The notes: a model not told the origin generated them from the sequence alone. Positions 15,395-25,995 are shown, counted from the stretch's first letter. The stretch is 64,000 nucleotides of DNA from Fibrobacter sp. UWB13 (GCF_900177805.1 NZ_FXAX01000005.1:62001-126000); one strand, 5' to 3'. Numbers and translations: made by a program.

Positions 15395-17029
15395 ATGCTC
15401 AAGAAACTTTCCAACTTCCCTGGCATCAAGGGCCCGGTCGTCACCATCGTGATGGACGGTTTTGGTATCACCGATAAGGTCGAAGGCAACGCCATCAAGG
15501 CAGCCCGCACCCCGACTCTCGACAACCTCTTCAAGATGTACCCGAACGTTCTCTTGAAGGCTCACGGTCGCGCTGTCGGTATGCCGACCAACGAAGACAT
15601 GGGTAACTCCGAAGTCGGCCACAACGCAATCGGTGCTGGCCAGGTTTACAACCAGGGTGCAGCCCTCGTTGCAGACGCCATCAACAGCGGCGACATCTTC
15701 GGCCGTGACGCTTGGAAGGAAATCTCCGGCAACGTTCGTGAAAAGAACACCGTTCTCCACTTCATCGGCCTCTTCAGCGATGGTAACGTTCACTCCAACA
15801 TCGCTCACCTCAAGGCTATGGTTGCCCAGGCCAAGAAGGAAGGCGTCAAGAAGGTTCGCGTTCACATCCTCCTCGACGGTCGTGACGTTCCGGAAACCTC
15901 CGCTCTCGATTACGTCGGCCCGTTTGAAAAGTTCCTCGACGAACTCCGCTCTCCGGAATTCGACGTTTGCATCGCTTCTGGCGGTGGACGTATGCAGATC
16001 ACCATGGACCGTTACAATGCTAACTGGAAGATGGTGGAACTCGGCTGGAAGACCCACGTGCTCGGCGAAGGCCGCTACTTCGACAACGCTACGCAGGCTA
16101 TCGAAACCCTCCGCGGCGAAACCAAGGCTATTGACCAGGACCTCCCGCCGTTCGTGATTGCTAAGGACGGCGCTCCGGTTGGCACCATCAACGATGGCGA
16201 CTCCGTGGTGTTCTTCAACTTCCGTGGCGACCGCGCTATCGAAATCACGCGCGCCTTCGAAGAAGAATCCTTCAATGAATTTGACCGCAAGCGCTTCCCG
16301 CACGTCTGCTACGCAGGCATGCTCCAGTACGACGGCGACCTCAAGCTCCCGAATCGCTTCCTCGTTCCGCCTCCGGCAATCAAGGAAACCAGCGGCGAAT
16401 GGCTCTCTGAAACCGGCGTCAAGCAGTTCGCTTGCTCCGAAACGCAGAAGTACGGCCACGTCACTTACTTCTGGAATGGTAACCGTTCCAGCAAGTTCGA
16501 CGGCGAAACCTACCTCGAAATCGAATCTGACGTTGTTCCGTTCGAACAGCGCCCGTGGATGAAGGCTGCCGAAATCACCGACGCCATGATCGAAGCTTTG
16601 AAGAGCGGCAAGTACCAGACTCTCCGCTGCAACTTCCCGAACGGCGACATGGTGGGCCATACCGGTTCCTTCCGCGCTGCTACCATGGCTATCGAAGCTG
16701 TGGATATCGGCCTCGCCCGTTTGCTCCCGGTAATCGACGCCCTCGGTGGTGTTGCTATCATCACGGCTGACCACGGTAACGCCGACGAAATGTACGAAAT
16801 CGACAAGAAGACCGGCATGCCGAAGGTCAACAAGGATGGTTCCTTCAAGGCCAAGACGAGCCACACCCTCAACAAGGTGCCGTGCATCCTTTACGATAAC
16901 GTCACTGGCGGCAAGCTCGGCCTCAAGGAAGGCGACTGGGGCCTTTCCAACATCGCTGCTACGACGGCCAACCTCCTCGGCCTCGAAAAGCACGAAGCTT
17001 GGGACGATTCCATGCTCATCATCAAGTAA
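15395..17029 (+). CDS. gpmI: 2,3-bisphosphoglycerate-independent phosphoglycerate mutase
   Basis: A 544-residue cytoplasmic enzyme that interconverts 3- and 2-phosphoglycerate in glycolysis, using two Mn ions and a phosphoserine intermediate. Seen: VVTIVMDGFG (metal ligand Asp21), GNSEVGHNAIGAG with the catalytic Ser72, ILLDGRDVPETSA, FNFRGDRAIE, and the C-terminal metal site ITADHGNADEM followed by KTSHTLNKVPCIL. Length is near the family's 510-550. Codon use is strongly biased to a few codons (AAG, GGC, CTC), consistent with high expression. GGAG precedes the ATG. A terminator follows. Confidence 0.98.
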   Translation: MLKKLSNFPGIKGPVVTIVMDGFGITDKVEGNAIKAARTPTLDNLFKMYPNVLLKAHGRAVGMPTNEDMGNSEVGHNAIGAGQVYNQGAALVADAINSGDIFGRDAWKEISGNVREKNTVLHFIGLFSDGNVHSNIAHLKAMVAQAKKEGVKKVRVHILLDGRDVPETSALDYVGPFEKFLDELRSPEFDVCIASGGGRMQITMDRYNANWKMVELGWKTHVLGEGRYFDNATQAIETLRGETKAIDQDLPPFVIAKDGAPVGTINDGDSVVFFNFRGDRAIEITRAFEEESFNEFDRKRFPHVCYAGMLQYDGDLKLPNRFLVPPPAIKETSGEWLSETGVKQFACSETQKYGHVTYFWNGNRSSKFDGETYLEIESDVVPFEQRPWMKAAEITDAMIEALKSGKYQTLRCNFPNGDMVGHTGSFRAATMAIEAVDIGLARLLPVIDALGGVAIITADHGNADEMYEIDKKTGMPKVNKDGSFKAKTSHTLNKVPCILYDNVTGGKLGLKEGDWGLSNIAATTANLLGLEKHEAWDDSMLIIK

Positions 17030-17041
17030 GAGCCGCACAAG

Positions 17042-17062
17042 TTGCTTCGGCAAGCTCAGCAA
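17042..17062. repeat. covarying-stem palindrome, type A copy 3
   Basis: Arms TTGCT and AGCAA around TCGGCAAGCTC (reverse complement GAGCTTGCCGA). It is inverted with respect to copy 4, ten bases away. Confidence 0.75.
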
Positions 17063-17071
17063 ACTTACAAG

Positions 17072-17094
17072 TGCCCTGAGCCCGCCGAAGGGCA
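17072..17094. repeat. covarying-stem palindrome, type A copy 4
   Basis: Arms TGCCCT and AGGGCA around GAGCCCGCCGA. Together with copy 3 it fills the space between the gpmI stop and the terminator. Confidence 0.75.
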
Positions 17095-17099
17095 ATACT

Positions 17100-17129
17100 A
17101 AAAGGGAACCCGCAAGGGTTCCTTTTTTC
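17100..17129 (+). terminator. intrinsic terminator of gpmI
   Basis: GGGAACC and GGGTTCC arms around a CGCAA loop, followed by a run of six T. Confidence 0.85.
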
Positions 17130-17190
17130 TTTGTTCAAAAAAAATTGTATATTAACCGAGCTAATTACGATTTTTCAAGGAGTTTCGTTT

Positions 17191-17793
17191 ATGCACAAAT
17201 TTCATATTCCCTTTTTACTAGTTGCATGCATGGCAACATCAGCATTTTGGGGATGCGGAAGCGATTCCAACGACGAAGACGATAGTTTTGTCAATGTTGG
17301 CGGCCAGCTTTGGTCTAAGGAAAATTTAAACATCCCAATCGAAGGAAGCTTCTGCTACGACAGCCTCTCCACCAACTGCGAAAAATACGGCAGGCTTTAT
17401 ACGTGGACCATGGCAATGAACATAGACGAAAGCTACGCAACAACAGAGCTCGGCAAAATCAAGTTACCACATCAAGGAATTTGCCCCGCAGGTAGCCACC
17501 TTCCAAGCCTTTCTGAATGGCAGCAGTTAGACGACTACCTCAACAAGCACCCTTCAGAAAAAGAGCTTTTCTTGAACCAAATCGGCGGATTCTACCGTCC
17601 TAATAGCGGCTTTTCAAACGAAAATATCGAATTGCTAATGTGGACATCAACCGAATACGACTACTCCGATCGACCCTACGCCGACAAATACAACTTCGCC
17701 TGGCTTGTCGTTCACCGCAAAAATTTAACGACAACGCAAGACAATCCAGTCAAGCAAGTCAGTGCATCCGTCCGTTGCATCAAGAATAAATAG
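17191..17793 (+). CDS. Fib_succ_major-type (TIGR02145) lipoprotein
   Basis: A 200-residue lipoprotein with lipobox AFWGC and an acidic linker (SDSNDEDD). The remainder has the hallmarks of the Fibrobacter succinogenes major paralogous domain: VNVGGQLWSKENLNIP, GRLYTWTMAMN, GICPAGSHLPSLSEWQQLDDYL, LMWTSTEYD and the ending SASVRCIKNK. The family is expanded in Fibrobacter and its function is unsettled; the CPAGxHLPS/EW pattern recalls C-type-lectin-like or formylglycine-enzyme-like folds. The ATG at 17191 has AAGGAG upstream; a longer frame from 17131 is rejected. It is a single gene with its own terminator. Confidence 0.9.
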   Translation: MHKFHIPFLLVACMATSAFWGCGSDSNDEDDSFVNVGGQLWSKENLNIPIEGSFCYDSLSTNCEKYGRLYTWTMAMNIDESYATTELGKIKLPHQGICPAGSHLPSLSEWQQLDDYLNKHPSEKELFLNQIGGFYRPNSGFSNENIELLMWTSTEYDYSDRPYADKYNFAWLVVHRKNLTTTQDNPVKQVSASVRCIKNK

Positions 17794-17811
17794 CAAAACC
17801 ATTCTGAATAG

Positions 17812-17838
17812 AAAAGGGCCCCCAAAGGGGTCCTTTTT
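17812..17838 (+). terminator. intrinsic terminator
   Basis: GGGCCCC and GGGGTCC arms (one mismatch or wobble) with loop CAAA, followed by six T, 18 bases after the stop codon. Confidence 0.8.
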
Positions 17839-17941
17839 TACATTTCTTGAGATAGTTCACAAGTTGCAAAAAAAAATTTTCATTTTGATTCTAAAAAACC
17901 TATCTTTATTTATAAAAACGAAGTTGGAATGAGGAATTAAA

Positions 17942-19267
17942 ATGAGTTTTAATTCTAGAGAGGGTTTTACCCTCATTGAGCTAATGGTATACATAGCTCT
18001 TCTTGGTGGTATAGTCCTTATAGCAGGACGAGCTTTTAGCGATAGCACTAAAATGCGTGTACGTACCCAGAGTATGTTACAGGCATCCCAGACCGTCGGA
18101 AACGTCGGTACAATACTCAAAGACGACATAGCCCAGCTAGGTGCAAAAAGCTCAAAAGAAGCTGGCGGCGGAACCATGGATGTGTTCAGCACCGACCATA
18201 TTCACGATGTTTACATGGATCCCGATGCTACAGAAGATGCAGACAAGGATTCATCTTCATTCACAATCGTCAAAAACGATGACGGAGACGGCAGGGACAA
18301 GATCACCATGCGCCGTCTGCGCTATTCCGATGCAGGCGTCTACCAGGCCGTCGAAGAAGTGACCTGGTTCCTTGAAGACCGCGTCCTTAAGAGATCTTGC
18401 AAAAGCACAAGCGCCCTGGTCGAAGATGCAGAATGCCCATCGGAAAACGCTAGCGTGGTTACAATCGCAGAACACGTGGACAAGTTCTCGCTCACGCCCG
18501 CAAAGCCCACTACAGAAGTGGCCTCCGTCAGCGTACTCCCCTCATCCAGCGAATCAGACAAGAACTTTAAACTGGTTTCCCGTTTTGGCGATGAAAACTT
18601 CGAGCCAGTAACGATTACCCCCGAAGAAGGCGGCACGTCTATTAAGCTTTCAGGCTTTTCCATGAATTACAACTTTACCACCAGCGAACCGATTAGCAAT
18701 CCGGACATGATCAAGGCGAATCAGGTTTTCGTTTCCAGTCTCGGAAGCAGCTTGTGTTCCTGGGGAGCCCAGTGCATCCAGGTCACCTTAAGCCCCTATA
18801 TTGAATACGAAATTTCATTTTCGATGCCCTATACCGCAACGGATGACCCCAGCAGAATGTTCTGCCCAGGCAGGGACCACATGGCTGTAGGCTTCAGGTA
18901 TGCCGAGAACGGCAACAAGCTCGACGGGCTGAGCGATTTTCAGTTCTACCCGCCAACCGTCGGCGATGAGCGCGACACGGGGCTCCGCAAGATGCGCTTT
19001 ACGACAAACACGACTTATGAAAACGTCTGTCTAGGATTCACTTTCGTCAGTTTCTCTCCTGTAGCCTCTTCAGGGAACATCACCATTTCAAACGTCAGGC
19101 TCCGAAAGGTTCCAAGTTCAAACTATACATTCACGGACGAGGCGATTGCAACAGCCGACAAGAAAAACGTAAAAGCCATCAAGCTGGAGCTATCCATCAA
19201 CAAGAATGGCGAAGCCGGAGCCGAGACAGCAATTATATCAATCCCAAGCAACGGCCCAAGAGATTAA
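17942..19267 (+). CDS. GspJ/PulJ-like minor pseudopilin, cassette 1
   Basis: A 441-residue protein with a class III leader: the 8-residue MSFNSREG, then the prepilin-peptidase site G|FTLIELMVYIALLGGIVLIAG with Glu at mature position 5. The mature N-terminal helix would anchor it in the inner membrane and then pack into a pilus-like filament. The remaining 400 residues are a soluble domain, about twice the size of a typical GspJ, with SMLQASQTVGNVGTILKDDIAQLG (the GspJ-like helical region) and a beta-rich end KLELSINKNGEAG...SNGPRD. The same C-terminal SNGPRD ends the cassette 2 paralogue. GAGG precedes the ATG. The K-like gene follows 21 bases later. Confidence 0.85.
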   Translation: MSFNSREGFTLIELMVYIALLGGIVLIAGRAFSDSTKMRVRTQSMLQASQTVGNVGTILKDDIAQLGAKSSKEAGGGTMDVFSTDHIHDVYMDPDATEDADKDSSSFTIVKNDDGDGRDKITMRRLRYSDAGVYQAVEEVTWFLEDRVLKRSCKSTSALVEDAECPSENASVVTIAEHVDKFSLTPAKPTTEVASVSVLPSSSESDKNFKLVSRFGDENFEPVTITPEEGGTSIKLSGFSMNYNFTTSEPISNPDMIKANQVFVSSLGSSLCSWGAQCIQVTLSPYIEYEISFSMPYTATDDPSRMFCPGRDHMAVGFRYAENGNKLDGLSDFQFYPPTVGDERDTGLRKMRFTTNTTYENVCLGFTFVSFSPVASSGNITISNVRLRKVPSSNYTFTDEAIATADKKNVKAIKLELSINKNGEAGAETAIISIPSNGPRD

Positions 19268-19288
19268 AAAAAATTGAGGAGTGTGGTT

Positions 19289-22200
19289 ATGTTTAGTAAA
19301 AAAGGTATTTCTCTTGTAACAGTTCTCCTGTTTATGCTCGTCGCTACAATCGCAGCGACAGCGACATTCAAGTGGCTCACTTCCGAGAACCGTTCTTCAG
19401 CAACGAGAATGCAGACTCAAGAAGCCCGCCAGAGCGCCATCGCCGGCATCCAAAGCACCAGAGCCTGGATGACCAACAACGCAAACGAAGTCGGCGCCCT
19501 TGTTCGCCAATACGTCCTCGGCAGGAAGCAGCCCATCTTGCTCAATAGCCGCGTTTCCCCGCACATCAGCAGCAAGCAGGATTTCAACGTCTGGCTGACC
19601 GGTGTTAGTGAAACCAACGGCTACTTCAAATTCAAGATTCTATCCGAAGGCATTGCGCGCAACAACTCAAAGCATACAGAAGCCGCAATCATCAACGTTT
19701 CAGGGCTTTACCAAGTATCAATTCCAGAAGCCGAAGAAGAGGAAACGTACAAGAGCATTGCCTATGACTACTCGTACTTTGGAGGTTCCATCTCGAACCA
19801 TGGCGATGCCAAACTTTCATCCATGCTAATCAACGGAAACTGGTCGGGAAACCCGATTGGCATTGACAAGAACATCATCATCACAGGACATGCCTCACTT
19901 TCCGGTGACAACGTCGATATTTACGGAACAGGTTGCATCGGTGGAAACCTTTATGCAAACAACGGTTTCGATGCAAAAAATCTCTATGTACACGGAACAT
20001 CCTATGATTTCGGTTCCAAAAATATCGAAACCAAAAAAGGCATAACAAACCACGCTTACTTCGATGGAGTAGTCATTCAATCTGCGAATGGTGAGAAAAA
20101 AATCACCGTCGGGGGCAACCTCACCATCAAAAATATTTTCAAGACGCACATGGGTACAGGAAGTTCTCCCGTCACCATCAACGGAAATCTTTGTGTTGAC
20201 TCCGCAATATCCCAAATTGAAATTGGAGGCTCTGTAGGTAGCGGGGCAACGTACAATCAACCATTTACAGTCAATGGAGACGTTTGGGTAACACACTCTA
20301 GAGCGTTCTATGCACATAACGGAGACTTCAGCAGTAACTACAACAAACTTATTTTGGGGAACACCGAAGATTCTAAAGTCTATATTCCAGACGCATACCC
20401 CTCCAGCAATTATGACGAAATGCGCAACAACAAGGCGTTTGTTGATAGTTGGGTAAACTATTGGAGTCCAAATTACAAACCATACGTGTATGTAGCTCCA
20501 GCTTCGGACAAATATTACTTTTATGTTGAGCCCAATGTAACAGATGTTTCATACAGCAGTGGCGTATATTATGTGGGCAACCAATTATTCAAAACTGTAT
20601 ATGGGTATAATGAATTTCAACATGGAACCGGTTATGATAAAAAGCTTTCACCATATTGCCGGCACAACACCGATGAAAATCGCCCAGAATGTCACGTATC
20701 ACCGTGGTTCCAATCCAAAGGAACAGTTACAAGAGATTTACCCGCAACTAGACCTGTAGCCTGTGCCGACTCCGTCAAGCAAGTCTGTTACGACATTTGG
20801 GAAGAAAAGCCGGGGTGCGACGGAGCTAGCTTCAAGGTGGATGACCTATTAACGACGGCATACAATCAATTCGTAAAATACGCCGATAGTGGTTGTGCAG
20901 CAGCAATCACAACCTTAAACGACGGTTTCGCAGAAGCAGCCAACACATGCTACGACGATAACACAAAAGATGATTACAAGAAAAAGAACCACATGTATAA
21001 CGGCTATCTCGTTGTAAAAATTGAGGCAACGCAGTTAAGTAAAAATTACGGAGACGGTCTCAAAGGAAAATTCATCATCATCGTGACAAACAAACCGGGA
21101 CAAGTCGCATTCCCACAGACCTATGGTGAAAATGACTACGTATTTCTCTACCTAACACAAGGTGCCGGTGAACTGATGGGGCTTGGTACGAGCAATTATA
21201 ATTACTTCATCTACACCAAAGAAGACATCGGATCATCAACGTATAGTGAAACAACACATCAAATCACTCCTAGTGGCGGAATTCTTTTCAACCACGCATC
21301 CCTCAGCGGATCCGTGTATGCCGAAGTTGGAACAGGAACCAATTGCGCCAAAGTGGCCGCACTGACGTCCTCCAAGCCATTGCTATTCAATCAAGACTTG
21401 ATGAACAGCCTGACCATTAACCGCATCATTTGCGATGCCTCCGTTACAAACTGCGGTGGCGCGGCATTCTCATCATCTTCCTCGGCGGCTCCCATGAGTT
21501 CATCCGCATCCGAAGAAAGCATCAACGGCAAGGACCCCTACTATATCTCCATTGCGCCTCAGCTAAACGTTACGCTAGAATCACAATACAAAGCTACAGA
21601 AGCAGCACCCGAAGACGCAAGCAACATCGACCCCTCCATTCTTGTGATTCCGCGAATCATTTACCTTTCCAGGAACGCAGCTGGAAAGCTTGCTGATTAT
21701 TATTCCGTCTTGAGTCTGAACGGCGCAAACGAAAACAAGAGCCCATCCAAAGTCAGTTGCAATGGCACATTTTCGACAACAGAAAAGCTTTACACAGGAA
21801 CAGAGCTGACTCCCGGAACATACACCTGTAACTACGCTTCAACAAATTACGGAACCATTCCGTTCTATGTTGTTGTAAGCAACACCAGCGGAGAGCTCCC
21901 GATCGTTTCGTTCCCGGAAGCACCGCATAACGTTCAGGCCCTCAGCTTGGGTTCCAGTGTCGATGTCTCGGTACATATCGGCAAATCCACCAACACCAGC
22001 GGGAAAATCAAATTCGACGTGGCCATAAACCAGCCAATATCCGACTGGACTATAACCACCAAGCCAGGCGTTACAGCTCGCAGCGGAAGCGGAAGCGCCC
22101 TTTACTATACAGTCGAAGTCACGCCGAATGCGACCGAGGAACAAGACATTGAAATCTTTACGATAAGCGCAGGTAGCAACGCTGATGACGGCGACATGTA

Positions 22201-25200
22201 TCTCACACTTAGTGCGCCGACAGAGCTCTGCCGCCTCGTATCGGGGGCTGGCCTCACCCACCACGTGTATCTCAGGGCCCACACGACCATCAATAGGGCG
22301 GAACTTTCCGATTACTGCCACGTCAACGATTGCGACGACGACATGAGCGAAAAAAGCGAACGCCCAGACTGCGAAATCAGCGACGAATGGATTATCGCTC
22401 ATGGTACAGCCTGTGGTATCGTCGAAAAGAACTATAGTTGGAAATGCTTGACCAACACAGCCATTTCACTTGCCTCCGTAAGTTCTGCCGACATTCCACA
22501 AGCATGCGAAATTATCATTCCGTCTACAAACAACTCCATCACATCACCTGTTGGCGGAGAAACAAAGAACCTTTACGCCTCCCTCAAGCGCAAAAAAGTC
22601 GAAGTGACGGTCAACCTTAAAAACGCATTCGACAAAAATACATCCGTCACACTACAAGGGCAACAATACACGTCTAGTCAAACTTGTACAAAAGAAAATA
22701 GCCCCTGCACATTCAACGTATTGGCGGGTGAACCCATTGTATTTACACACGAGGAATCCGGCGAAGACAAAGGAAACTTTAACTTCTGGGCCTGCGATGG
22801 CGACAATTGCGCAAGTCCAACTACGCACGAAGACGAACCCGTATTTACATTCTACGGGCCTCATACCATTACAGCCGAATTCAACAAGGAATCGCACTGC
22901 TATTACGATGACTTCACAAATATCGGTGCATTCTGTTCGAACGGTGAAAAAAACTGCATCGACACATGCGCCACGATGCTCTCTAAAGGAACACATTGCG
23001 CACCGAAAAACAGCAAGCAGCCCAAGTCCCATTGGCTCATGACCTACCACAACAGCGGGAACGGCAACAACGCAGAATATACCCGTCCAAACTTCGGCAA
23101 CGGCTCCATTTACGCTCCGAATACCAAGAATGCAAACAACCAAAGCGGGAAAGTTTCCATTATTTTGAGAAACATGACCACAGGTCTATACGGAACAATG
23201 TTTGCCCTTGTCAAAACCTCCATACTGGAGAAATCGACAGCAAACGACTTCCTGAATTCGGGACTCATTTTCAGAAGCAACGGGAACGAACACCTGATTC
23301 TAAACATCTTCGGAGTCAGCAAGCCCAACAGCACAGGAGAATTGACATTCCGCGTCTGCAAGGTCAGCGGACAGGCAATAAACAACACATCACAGGGTTC
23401 CTGCAAAGAAGTTCCCAAGAAAGAAGGTTCGACCCCAATTTATATAACCAGCAATTCCTTTATCAAAGTCAGGTTTACCATCGATGAAAAAGACCTGTTA
23501 AAAGTCACAGCAAAAGTCGATGACGATACTTGGGAAGGAGAGCTCAACGTCAAGGATTACCAATGCAACGACGCCGCGTATTCACACGTAGGCATTAGCT
23601 TGGCAGATCAGGACTTCAAGATTTTCGACAACGGCTGGGTTCCATCCGCATTTGAAGAAACATGCTGGGACGTTCCGACCGTATCGTGCAACTTTGTCGA
23701 CAAGTACGAAATCGTTCCCTTAAACGACTACGTATCGCCCAAAGTCCTTGTATCCAGCTGGTTCTCCGAAAAGAACTGCTCCACGGAGTACTATTATAAC
23801 GGTTGTGACAACTCGACATCTGAATGCATCAACGGTACAGGGACACCAGGCGAAATCGGCTCGAAACTCGACGGTGAAACATACCAGTTTACCCAGGAAG
23901 GTCAGCACGGCTACCTCATCGACGAGAACAAGAAAGCTCAGGACGCCTCCATCAAGGTGGTATGCCCCGGTGACGCCGGCAGTCTGGACCTCGCCCAGGA
24001 CTTCTACAGCTGCGGAACCTTCCAAGTCGGGACAACCCAAAACTGCATCAACGATTTCGAAATCGTAAACGAAGCCCAGTACATGGGTGAAAACGTCCCC
24101 TATGAATTTTTAACACCCAAAACAAACGGCATCAACTTACGCGATGCCCAATTGCACATTAACATCAAGAAGGGCAGCGAAATTGCAGACGGCAACAACC
24201 TTGGCGCAAACTTAAAAGTCCACCTGCTCTCCGCAAACAAAATGCAGAGTTTGACAAGAACCATAAGCACCGCCGGGGCGCATGACATAAATGTTGATGA
24301 CCTTATTGGAACCACGGGCTTCAATCCCGAACAAGTCACAAAAGTCATCATTACAAGCGATAATAGCATCAACATCGAAAAGCTGCACATCCACAGCAAA
24401 TGTCCGAACAAACTCGACCTCAAGTGCGAACAGGCAGTCTACGACTATACGAACAAAGGCTGGAAAATCAAGATAAACCACCAGAAAGATGGAGTCAAAT
24501 GCTCGTACACTTCAACAGATCCGAACATCAACTCCGAAACCGATGTCAATTGCAGTGACGTCATTTACCTGCAATACGGAAACGGTTTTGTCAATAACTG
24601 GATTATCTACAATGAACCGCCGACATTCACGGTCACAGCGACAAACAGCTTCGGTTCTGAATCCTGCACCATCAAGGGTGAAAAAATTGGGAACAACAAC
24701 GTTACCTGCAGCGTTCCAACTGACCAGCAGACCATCGAATTCGATTCAAAGGCACCTGTATTCAATTTCAAGTTTGGCGAAAGCATCAACGGCTGGGACT
24801 TCAATGTCAATTACAACGTGTATCTGGACAATACCATCGTGAAAAGCAACGGCACCGCCAAAATGGGAGCCACGCAATCGTACTCGCCTTCGGACTCCGA
24901 TACAAAGCCTGCCAGTGGTGGTCACACATACAAAGTCTCTTTCATTATCGGCAACTGGACGCAGTCCTGTACAGCCTCGTTTACCGTAGAAGACAAGACA
25001 AAGCAAGCGCCCACCATTTCGTCTTGCAGTGTCGAGGACAACGGCAAATTTACGGCTATCGTAAGCAATCCTGACGACGTCAACTATACATACACATTTA
25101 CCATCCTAGACAATATCGGAAACAAGCTTCTCGATGGAACAACAGGCTCAGGAAATGAATCGACCATCGACTATACATACGCGCCAGGAAAGGCGGGCAC

Positions 25201-25852
25201 ATACAACTATACCGTAAAAATCGGGGAAAGCTCTTGTTCCAAGCTAAAGACAGTGACATCCCCCATTGAACTCTCATGCCCGACAACAATCACTGGACAG
25301 AATGCAAGTGAAGCTATCGTCGTAAGCCCGACAGTCAAGAACTGCTCCAGCTGCTCTTACAAGATCTTCTACGAAGACCTCGAAAAGAGTTCTGACCTCA
25401 TATTCTATGACCGCGAAGCAACAGGAACAAAGCAATACCGTCTACAAGCAACCGACATCAACGACAACGTCGCGAATTGCAACTTCAACGTGTCCTTCAA
25501 CAGTCAAAGCAGCAGCACCGTCGTTCTCAATTACAATTACAGTAATGACTGGCACTACTTCAGCGAAGGGACCTACGACATCAAGTGCGAAGGCAATGGC
25601 GGAAGACTCGTCTGCAAATGCCCAAATGCCGAATGGGGCTATTCGAACTGCAAGATTCAATATCACGGAACCGTCGTCGAAGTAAAGCCTTCACAGTCAG
25701 GCGGACAAACCGTTGACGGCTCCAAGGACGATATTTGCCACAGCGGTTACGAGACAACCATAACCATCCTCCCGCCGAACAGTGCAAACCCAAGCGTCCA
25801 AGAAAACGCTAAACAACAGGGCAAGGGAATGTACTGCCAGCACTCCTGGTAA
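19289..25852 (+). CDS. giant GspK/PilX-like pseudopilin with adhesin-type ectodomain, cassette 1
   Basis: 2187 residues. Start: ATG 19289 with GAGGAG before it (a TTG at 19274 is weaker). The N-terminus MFSKKG|ISLVTVLLFMLVATIAATATF resembles a prepilin leader but has Thr, not Glu, at mature position 5, as in GspK/PilX tip subunits. The ectodomain in order: GspK-like helical part (30-140); beta-helix-like turns with repeated GGNL/NGNL (about 165-365); a Cys-rich conserved block (SPYCRHNTDENRPECHVSPWF, about 450-520); a Ser linker (about 725-745); Ig-like segments; an InlB-B-repeat-like domain (about 1100-1200); a concanavalin/LamG-like segment ending HVGISLADQDFKIFDNGW (about 1205-1455); then several Cys-paired beta-sandwich repeats to the end. 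Typical GspK is about 330 residues. A tip-adhesin role is inference. Confidence 0.8.
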   Translation: MFSKKGISLVTVLLFMLVATIAATATFKWLTSENRSSATRMQTQEARQSAIAGIQSTRAWMTNNANEVGALVRQYVLGRKQPILLNSRVSPHISSKQDFNVWLTGVSETNGYFKFKILSEGIARNNSKHTEAAIINVSGLYQVSIPEAEEEETYKSIAYDYSYFGGSISNHGDAKLSSMLINGNWSGNPIGIDKNIIITGHASLSGDNVDIYGTGCIGGNLYANNGFDAKNLYVHGTSYDFGSKNIETKKGITNHAYFDGVVIQSANGEKKITVGGNLTIKNIFKTHMGTGSSPVTINGNLCVDSAISQIEIGGSVGSGATYNQPFTVNGDVWVTHSRAFYAHNGDFSSNYNKLILGNTEDSKVYIPDAYPSSNYDEMRNNKAFVDSWVNYWSPNYKPYVYVAPASDKYYFYVEPNVTDVSYSSGVYYVGNQLFKTVYGYNEFQHGTGYDKKLSPYCRHNTDENRPECHVSPWFQSKGTVTRDLPATRPVACADSVKQVCYDIWEEKPGCDGASFKVDDLLTTAYNQFVKYADSGCAAAITTLNDGFAEAANTCYDDNTKDDYKKKNHMYNGYLVVKIEATQLSKNYGDGLKGKFIIIVTNKPGQVAFPQTYGENDYVFLYLTQGAGELMGLGTSNYNYFIYTKEDIGSSTYSETTHQITPSGGILFNHASLSGSVYAEVGTGTNCAKVAALTSSKPLLFNQDLMNSLTINRIICDASVTNCGGAAFSSSSSAAPMSSSASEESINGKDPYYISIAPQLNVTLESQYKATEAAPEDASNIDPSILVIPRIIYLSRNAAGKLADYYSVLSLNGANENKSPSKVSCNGTFSTTEKLYTGTELTPGTYTCNYASTNYGTIPFYVVVSNTSGELPIVSFPEAPHNVQALSLGSSVDVSVHIGKSTNTSGKIKFDVAINQPISDWTITTKPGVTARSGSGSALYYTVEVTPNATEEQDIEIFTISAGSNADDGDMYLTLSAPTELCRLVSGAGLTHHVYLRAHTTINRAELSDYCHVNDCDDDMSEKSERPDCEISDEWIIAHGTACGIVEKNYSWKCLTNTAISLASVSSADIPQACEIIIPSTNNSITSPVGGETKNLYASLKRKKVEVTVNLKNAFDKNTSVTLQGQQYTSSQTCTKENSPCTFNVLAGEPIVFTHEESGEDKGNFNFWACDGDNCASPTTHEDEPVFTFYGPHTITAEFNKESHCYYDDFTNIGAFCSNGEKNCIDTCATMLSKGTHCAPKNSKQPKSHWLMTYHNSGNGNNAEYTRPNFGNGSIYAPNTKNANNQSGKVSIILRNMTTGLYGTMFALVKTSILEKSTANDFLNSGLIFRSNGNEHLILNIFGVSKPNSTGELTFRVCKVSGQAINNTSQGSCKEVPKKEGSTPIYITSNSFIKVRFTIDEKDLLKVTAKVDDDTWEGELNVKDYQCNDAAYSHVGISLADQDFKIFDNGWVPSAFEETCWDVPTVSCNFVDKYEIVPLNDYVSPKVLVSSWFSEKNCSTEYYYNGCDNSTSECINGTGTPGEIGSKLDGETYQFTQEGQHGYLIDENKKAQDASIKVVCPGDAGSLDLAQDFYSCGTFQVGTTQNCINDFEIVNEAQYMGENVPYEFLTPKTNGINLRDAQLHINIKKGSEIADGNNLGANLKVHLLSANKMQSLTRTISTAGAHDINVDDLIGTTGFNPEQVTKVIITSDNSINIEKLHIHSKCPNKLDLKCEQAVYDYTNKGWKIKINHQKDGVKCSYTSTDPNINSETDVNCSDVIYLQYGNGFVNNWIIYNEPPTFTVTATNSFGSESCTIKGEKIGNNNVTCSVPTDQQTIEFDSKAPVFNFKFGESINGWDFNVNYNVYLDNTIVKSNGTAKMGATQSYSPSDSDTKPASGGHTYKVSFIIGNWTQSCTASFTVEDKTKQAPTISSCSVEDNGKFTAIVSNPDDVNYTYTFTILDNIGNKLLDGTTGSGNESTIDYTYAPGKAGTYNYTVKIGESSCSKLKTVTSPIELSCPTTITGQNASEAIVVSPTVKNCSSCSYKIFYEDLEKSSDLIFYDREATGTKQYRLQATDINDNVANCNFNVSFNSQSSSTVVLNYNYSNDWHYFSEGTYDIKCEGNGGRLVCKCPNAEWGYSNCKIQYHGTVVEVKPSQSGGQTVDGSKDDICHSGYETTITILPPNSANPSVQENAKQQGKGMYCQHSW

Positions 25853-25872
25853 CCATTATTCCAGATTTTCAT

Positions 25873-25901
25873 CAAGGCTCCCCCGCTGGGGAGTCTTTTT
25901 T
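25873..25901 (+). terminator. intrinsic terminator closing pseudopilin cassette 1
   Basis: GGCTCCCC and GGGGAGTC arms (one G-T wobble) around CGCT, followed by six T. Confidence 0.85.
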
Positions 25902-25995
25902 GTTGATTTTCATCATTTTTCAGGTGAAATCAGACAATAAAAAAGATTTTTTTTATCACTTTTTCATACATAAAACTTATTTTTAAATTAACAGG

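Noticed and set aside
15323-17095. A 590-codon open frame on the minus strand opposite gpmI
   Set aside because: It is the mirror of the strongly biased codons of gpmI, has no family features and no ribosome site; the same holds for long antisense frames opposite cysS, pheS, manC, polA, rmlB and maeB.
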